DNA of 64,000 nt from RPQJ01 sp963846315 (GTDB lineage Bacteria; Pseudomonadota; Gammaproteobacteria; Steroidobacterales; Steroidobacteraceae), in assembly GCA_963846315.1 (NCBI GenBank), contig CAWJVM010000008.1:124001-188000 (forward strand). Reading direction: 5' to 3'. The notes below the pieces were generated by a model. It was not told the DNA's origin and made no database searches. It saw only the letters and a list, made by a program, of their open reading frames with translations. Shown piece after piece: positions 60,721 through 64,000 of the stretch; position 1 is the stretch's first letter; each line of letters starts with the position of its first letter. The position numbers were made by a program, and so were the translations under genes.

Positions 60721-61913
60721 GCGCCCCGGCCTCCACCGTCAGCAGCTACGCGCGTTCCACTGGCCAGCCCCGTCGACTGGTGCTGGACCCCTGGATCATC
60801 GGCATCGTCTCCGCGCTGCTGCTCATCGGCCTGATCATGGTGGCGTCCGCGTCGATCGGCATCGCGGAAAAAGAAACGGGCGACGCATTCCACTACTTCA
60901 CGCGCCAGTTGGCCTACGTGGGACTCGGGCTGCTGGCCGCCTGCATCGGACTGGCCGTGCCGACACGCATCTGGGACGAGTATTCGACGTACCTGCTCGG
61001 TGGCGCGCTCCTGCTGCTGCTCCTCGTGCTGGTGCCCGGCATTGGCGCCGAAGTGAACGGCTCGCGGCGCTGGGTGCGCTTCGGCTTCATGAATTTCCAG
61101 GTGTCGGAAGCCGCGCGCGTGATGCTGCTGATGTATGTCGCGAGCTACGCCGTGCGCCGCTCGGACGAACTGCGCAGCGACTTCAAGGCATTCATGGTGC
61201 CCGTCGGCGTGCTCGGTGCGGCCGCCGTGCTGCTGTTGTGCGAGCCGGACTTCGGCGCGGCCACGGTGCTGTTCGCGACCGGTCTTGGCGTCCTGTTCCT
61301 CGCCGGTGCGCGCATCGTCCACCTGCTGGTACCGGTCGTCGTCGGTTCCGTCGGTCTCGCGACGCTCGCCGTCATTTCGCCGTATCGACTGCGCCGGCTG
61401 ACGGGGTTCCTCGATCCGTGGGGCGATCCCTTCAACAGCGGCTTCCAGCTGGTGCAGTCGCTGATCGCGATCGGTCGCGGCGAATGGGTCGGTGTCGGCC
61501 TCGGTGCGAGCGTGCAGAAGCTCTTCTACCTGCCCGAAGCCCACACTGACTTCGTCTTTGCCGTGCTCGCGGAAGAGTTCGGCTTCCTCGGCGTGACCGT
61601 GGTCGTCGTCCTGTTCGCGCTGCTGGTGACGCGCGCACTGGTGATTTCGCGCGAGGCAGCCCAGGCCGGACAAGTGTTCCAGTCGTACGTCGCCGCGGCC
61701 ATCGGCATCTGGCTGGGTCTGCAGGCCTTCGTGAACATCGGCGTGAACATGGGGTTGCTGCCGACCAAGGGCCTCACGCTGCCGCTGCTGTCGTACGGCG
61801 GCAGCAGCATGCTCGTGACGCTTGGCTGGATCGGCGTGCTGCTGCGGATCCATCACGATACGCAGGCGACCGGGCGCGTGCGCGTCGCACCGCGCGAGGC
61901 TCGCCGCAAGTGA
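60717..61913 (+). CDS. ftsW: Septal peptidoglycan polymerase FtsW
   Basis: FtsW is the SEDS-family glycosyltransferase that works with FtsI at the septum. The 398-residue membrane protein has ten predicted helices. Conserved parts are WVRFGFMNFQVSEAARVML, CEPDFGAATVLFATGL (containing the Asp/Glu region), FLDPWGDPFNSGFQLVQSLIAIGRG and the NMGLLPTKGLTLPLLSYGGSSML block. The start overlaps murD and the end overlaps murG (GTGA). Confidence 0.97.
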   Translation: MSAPASTVSSYARSTGQPRRLVLDPWIIGIVSALLLIGLIMVASASIGIAEKETGDAFHYFTRQLAYVGLGLLAACIGLAVPTRIWDEYSTYLLGGALLLLLLVLVPGIGAEVNGSRRWVRFGFMNFQVSEAARVMLLMYVASYAVRRSDELRSDFKAFMVPVGVLGAAAVLLLCEPDFGAATVLFATGLGVLFLAGARIVHLLVPVVVGSVGLATLAVISPYRLRRLTGFLDPWGDPFNSGFQLVQSLIAIGRGEWVGVGLGASVQKLFYLPEAHTDFVFAVLAEEFGFLGVTVVVVLFALLVTRALVISREAAQAGQVFQSYVAAAIGIWLGLQAFVNIGVNMGLLPTKGLTLPLLSYGGSSMLVTLGWIGVLLRIHHDTQATGRVRVAPREARRK

Positions 61914-63001
61914 CGCGCAAGGTTGCACTGGTCATGGCGGGCGGCACCGGCGGGCACGTTTTCCCGGCGCTCGCCACTGCGCGCGTGCTGCAGCGCCGTG
62001 GCTACGACATCGTGTGGCTGGGCACGCAGAAGGGCATCGAGGCGCGCCTGGTGCCCGCTGCAGGTATTCCGGTCGAGTGGCTGAGCGTGAGCGGTTTGCG
62101 GGGCAAGGGCGTGCTGACCTTGCTGGCAGCACCGTTCCGCCTGCTGCTCGCCATCAGCCAGGCGATGCGCGCGATCCGCAAGCACCAGCCCAGGGTCGTG
62201 CTCGGCGCGGGTGGCTTCGCTTCCGGCCCCGGTGGCATCGCCGCGTGGTTGCTGCGCCGGCCCCTCGTCGTGCACGAACAGAACGCCGTCGCGGGCCTCA
62301 CCAACCGCGTGCTCGCACGCTTCGCCAGGCGCGTGCTGGAAGGATTTCCGAACAGCTTCGGCAAGGGCGTCAAGGCCGAGCGTGTCGGTAATCCCGTGCG
62401 TCCGGAGATCGTTGCCGTGGCACCGCCTGAGCGACGTTATGTCGGGCGCGAAGGTCCTGCGCGGCTGCTCGTGTTCGGCGGCAGCCAGGGCGCCGCGCGC
62501 CTGAATGCGGTGTTGCCGGCCGCGATCGGCGAACTTCCGGCGGCACTGCGGCCCGAGGTGTTGCACCAGACCGGCAAGCACAATTTCGACGAAACCGTGC
62601 AGGCCTATCGCTCGCGCGGCATCGAAGCGGACGTGCGCCCCTTCATCGATGACATGGCCAGCGCCTACGGCTGGTCCGACCTCGCCGTGTGCCGCTCCGG
62701 CGCGTTGACGGTGGCCGAGCTCGCTGCGGCCGGTGTGCCGGCCATCCTCGTGCCATTCCCGGCGGCAGTCGACGATCACCAGACACGCAATGCGGAGTAC
62801 GCCGTGCGGGCGGGTGCGGCGAAGCTGCTGCCCGAAGGCGACCTGACCCCGATCTCGCTGGCCGCGTTGTTGCGCACACTGCTCGAGGCCGGGCGGCCGC
62901 TGCTGTTACGCATGGCGGTTGCCGCGCGCACGAGCGCGATCGTCGACGCGGACGAACGTCTCGCCGACGCCTGCGTGCAGGCGGCAGGGGAGGCGGCATG
63001 A
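61910..63001 (+). CDS. murG: Lipid II synthase, GlcNAc transferase MurG
   Basis: MurG adds GlcNAc to lipid I, forming lipid II. The 363-residue GT-B enzyme has VMAGGTGGHVFPALATARVL, GAGGFASGPGGIAAWLL, HEQNAVAGLTNRVLARFA, LVFGGSQGAARLNAVLP and the SGALTVAELAAAGVPAILVPFP acceptor block. GTG start at 61910 overlaps the ftsW stop; its own stop overlaps the murC ATG. Confidence 0.97.
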   Translation: MTRKVALVMAGGTGGHVFPALATARVLQRRGYDIVWLGTQKGIEARLVPAAGIPVEWLSVSGLRGKGVLTLLAAPFRLLLAISQAMRAIRKHQPRVVLGAGGFASGPGGIAAWLLRRPLVVHEQNAVAGLTNRVLARFARRVLEGFPNSFGKGVKAERVGNPVRPEIVAVAPPERRYVGREGPARLLVFGGSQGAARLNAVLPAAIGELPAALRPEVLHQTGKHNFDETVQAYRSRGIEADVRPFIDDMASAYGWSDLAVCRSGALTVAELAAAGVPAILVPFPAAVDDHQTRNAEYAVRAGAAKLLPEGDLTPISLAALLRTLLEAGRPLLLRMAVAARTSAIVDADERLADACVQAAGEAA

Positions 63002-64000
63002 AGGACCGCATGCGCCGGATCCACACGATTCACTTCGTCGGCATCGGCGGCAGCGGCATGTCGGGCATTGCCGAAGTGCTGTTGAACCTGGGCTACGCGG
63101 TGCAGGGCTCCGACGTGAAGCAGGGCGAGGCCACCGCACGCCTGCAGCAGCTCGGTGCGCGCGTGCTGATCGGCCACCACGCCGAACATGTCGATGGCGC
63201 TGACGTGGTGGTCGTCTCGAGCGCGATCAATGCCGAGAATCCGGAAGTGGCGCGCGCGCTGGCCGAGCGCATTCCGGTCGTGAAGCGCGCCGAGATGCTC
63301 GGCGAACTGATGCGCTTCCGTTATTCGATCGCCGTGGCCGGCACGCATGGCAAGACCACCACGACCAGCCTGATGGCGAGCGTGCTGGCCGAAGGCGGCA
63401 CGGATCCCACGTACGTCATCGGCGGTCGGTTGAAGAGCGCGGCCAGCAATGCGCGTCTCGGCGCCGGCGAGTTCCTGGTCGCCGAAGCTGACGAGAGCGA
63501 TGCTTCGTTCACGCACTTGCAGCCGATGATCGCAATCGTCACCAACGTCGATGCCGATCACCTCGGCACGCACGGCGGCGACTTCGAGAAGCTCAAGCTC
63601 AGCTTCGTCGAGTTCCTGCACAACCTGCCATTCTATGGGCTCGCCGTCGTCTGCAATGACGATGCGAATGTCCGCGGCTTGATTCCGAGCATCGCACGGC
63701 CGTACCTGACGTACGGCTTCGACGAAGCCGCCGACGTGCGCGCGGTGGACATCGAGCGGCTCGCGGCTCACTCGAAGTTCACCGTGCTGCGCCCCGGGGG
63801 CGCGCCGCCGCTGCCGGTCACGCTGAACCTGCCCGGCCGTCACAACGTGCTGAACGCCCTGGCCGTGATTGCGGTCGCGACCGAGCTCGAGATCGACGAC
63901 TCCGCCATCCAGCGCGCACTGGCCGGCTTCCAGGGCATCGAGCGCCGCCTGCAGTGGATCGCCGACGTCGACACCGGCGCCGGCCACGTCACGATCGTGG
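62998..64000 (+). CDS. murC: UDP-MurNAc:L-alanine ligase, N-terminal part (3' end outside window)
   Basis: MurC adds L-Ala to UDP-MurNAc. About 334 residues are present, out of about 470 expected. Seen are IHFVGIGGSGMSGIAEVLLNLG, SSAINAENPEVARA, the ATP loop VAGTHGKTTTTSLMA near residue 116, EADESDASF, VTNVDADHLGTHGGD and the start of the C-terminal domain (GRHNVLNALAVIAVA, GIERRLQWI). The frame is still open at the last base. ATG overlaps the murG stop. Confidence 0.97.
   Translation, partial: MKDRMRRIHTIHFVGIGGSGMSGIAEVLLNLGYAVQGSDVKQGEATARLQQLGARVLIGHHAEHVDGADVVVVSSAINAENPEVARALAERIPVVKRAEMLGELMRFRYSIAVAGTHGKTTTTSLMASVLAEGGTDPTYVIGGRLKSAASNARLGAGEFLVAEADESDASFTHLQPMIAIVTNVDADHLGTHGGDFEKLKLSFVEFLHNLPFYGLAVVCNDDANVRGLIPSIARPYLTYGFDEAADVRAVDIERLAAHSKFTVLRPGGAPPLPVTLNLPGRHNVLNALAVIAVATELEIDDSAIQRALAGFQGIERRLQWIADVDTGAGHVTIV

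Overview
The window is about 64 kb of GC-rich DNA that reads as a gammaproteobacterial chromosome. Diagnostic gene orders are rpoN-hpf-rapZ, the lptCAB-kdsCD block, ibaG-murA, petABC-sspAB, and lpoA-rsmI-rnpB followed by the mraZ/dcw cell-wall cluster. The TonB receptor is of the Xanthomonas/Caulobacter carbohydrate type and uronate catabolism is complete enough for pectin growth. Together these suggest an environmental member near the Xanthomonadales, Steroidobacterales or Nevskiales. That placement is inference from gene content, not from a phylogeny.

Layout. (1) 1-2074: end of pgk, then pyk. (2) 2115-21892: a galacturonate/pectin catabolic island. It holds uxaC-kduI-kduD, a LacI-type regulator, uxaA plus a UxuB-type reductase, a TRAP transporter (dctPQM) with an FAH-family hydratase, a PL1-like pectate lyase, a carboxylesterase with kdgK and eda, a DUF6807 protein and a large TonB-dependent receptor. 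Five copies of a 10-bp motif (ACCGGTGTCA, once ACCGGTATCA) sit in front of every transcription unit of this island, so it looks like one LacI-controlled regulon. Pectate is cut outside or in the periplasm, products enter by the TonB receptor and TRAP system, and the KduI/KduD and UxaC/reductase/UxaA branches meet at KDG, which KdgK and Eda split to pyruvate and glyceraldehyde 3-phosphate. (3) 22027-26484: a MoxR ATPase/VWA pair, an exported peroxiredoxin and a patatin-like phospholipase.

(4) 26477-34304, all on the minus strand: kdsD-kdsC-lptC-lptA-lptB-rpoN-hpf-rapZ-mgtE (KDO synthesis, LPS transport, sigma-54, ribosome hibernation, RNase adapter, Mg transport). (5) 34407-40092: ibaG-murA, petABC (cytochrome bc1), sspA-sspB. 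(6) 40347-47664: a LysR regulator divergent from an exported SdsA1-type alkylsulfatase, two outer-membrane beta-barrels (one DUF2860) and a DUF3604 protein, with two identical-armed palindromes (CATGCA-N5-TGCATG) in the divergent promoter region. (7) 47680-64000: a DUF4345 remnant, yraN, lpoA, rsmI, RNase P RNA, then mraZ-rsmH-ftsL-ftsI-murE-murF-mraY-murD-ftsW-murG-murC (cut by the window end). ftsL carries an apparent one-base frameshift.

Non-coding structure is unusually rich. Three copies of a roughly 100-bp palindromic element share a conserved core but have different, internally complementary arms. Two hairpins are built from GGGGTTA heptamers. Heptamer tracts lie directly upstream of mgtE, ibaG and petA next to promoter-like sequences. 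No rRNA, tRNA, CRISPR array, insertion sequence or prophage was seen.
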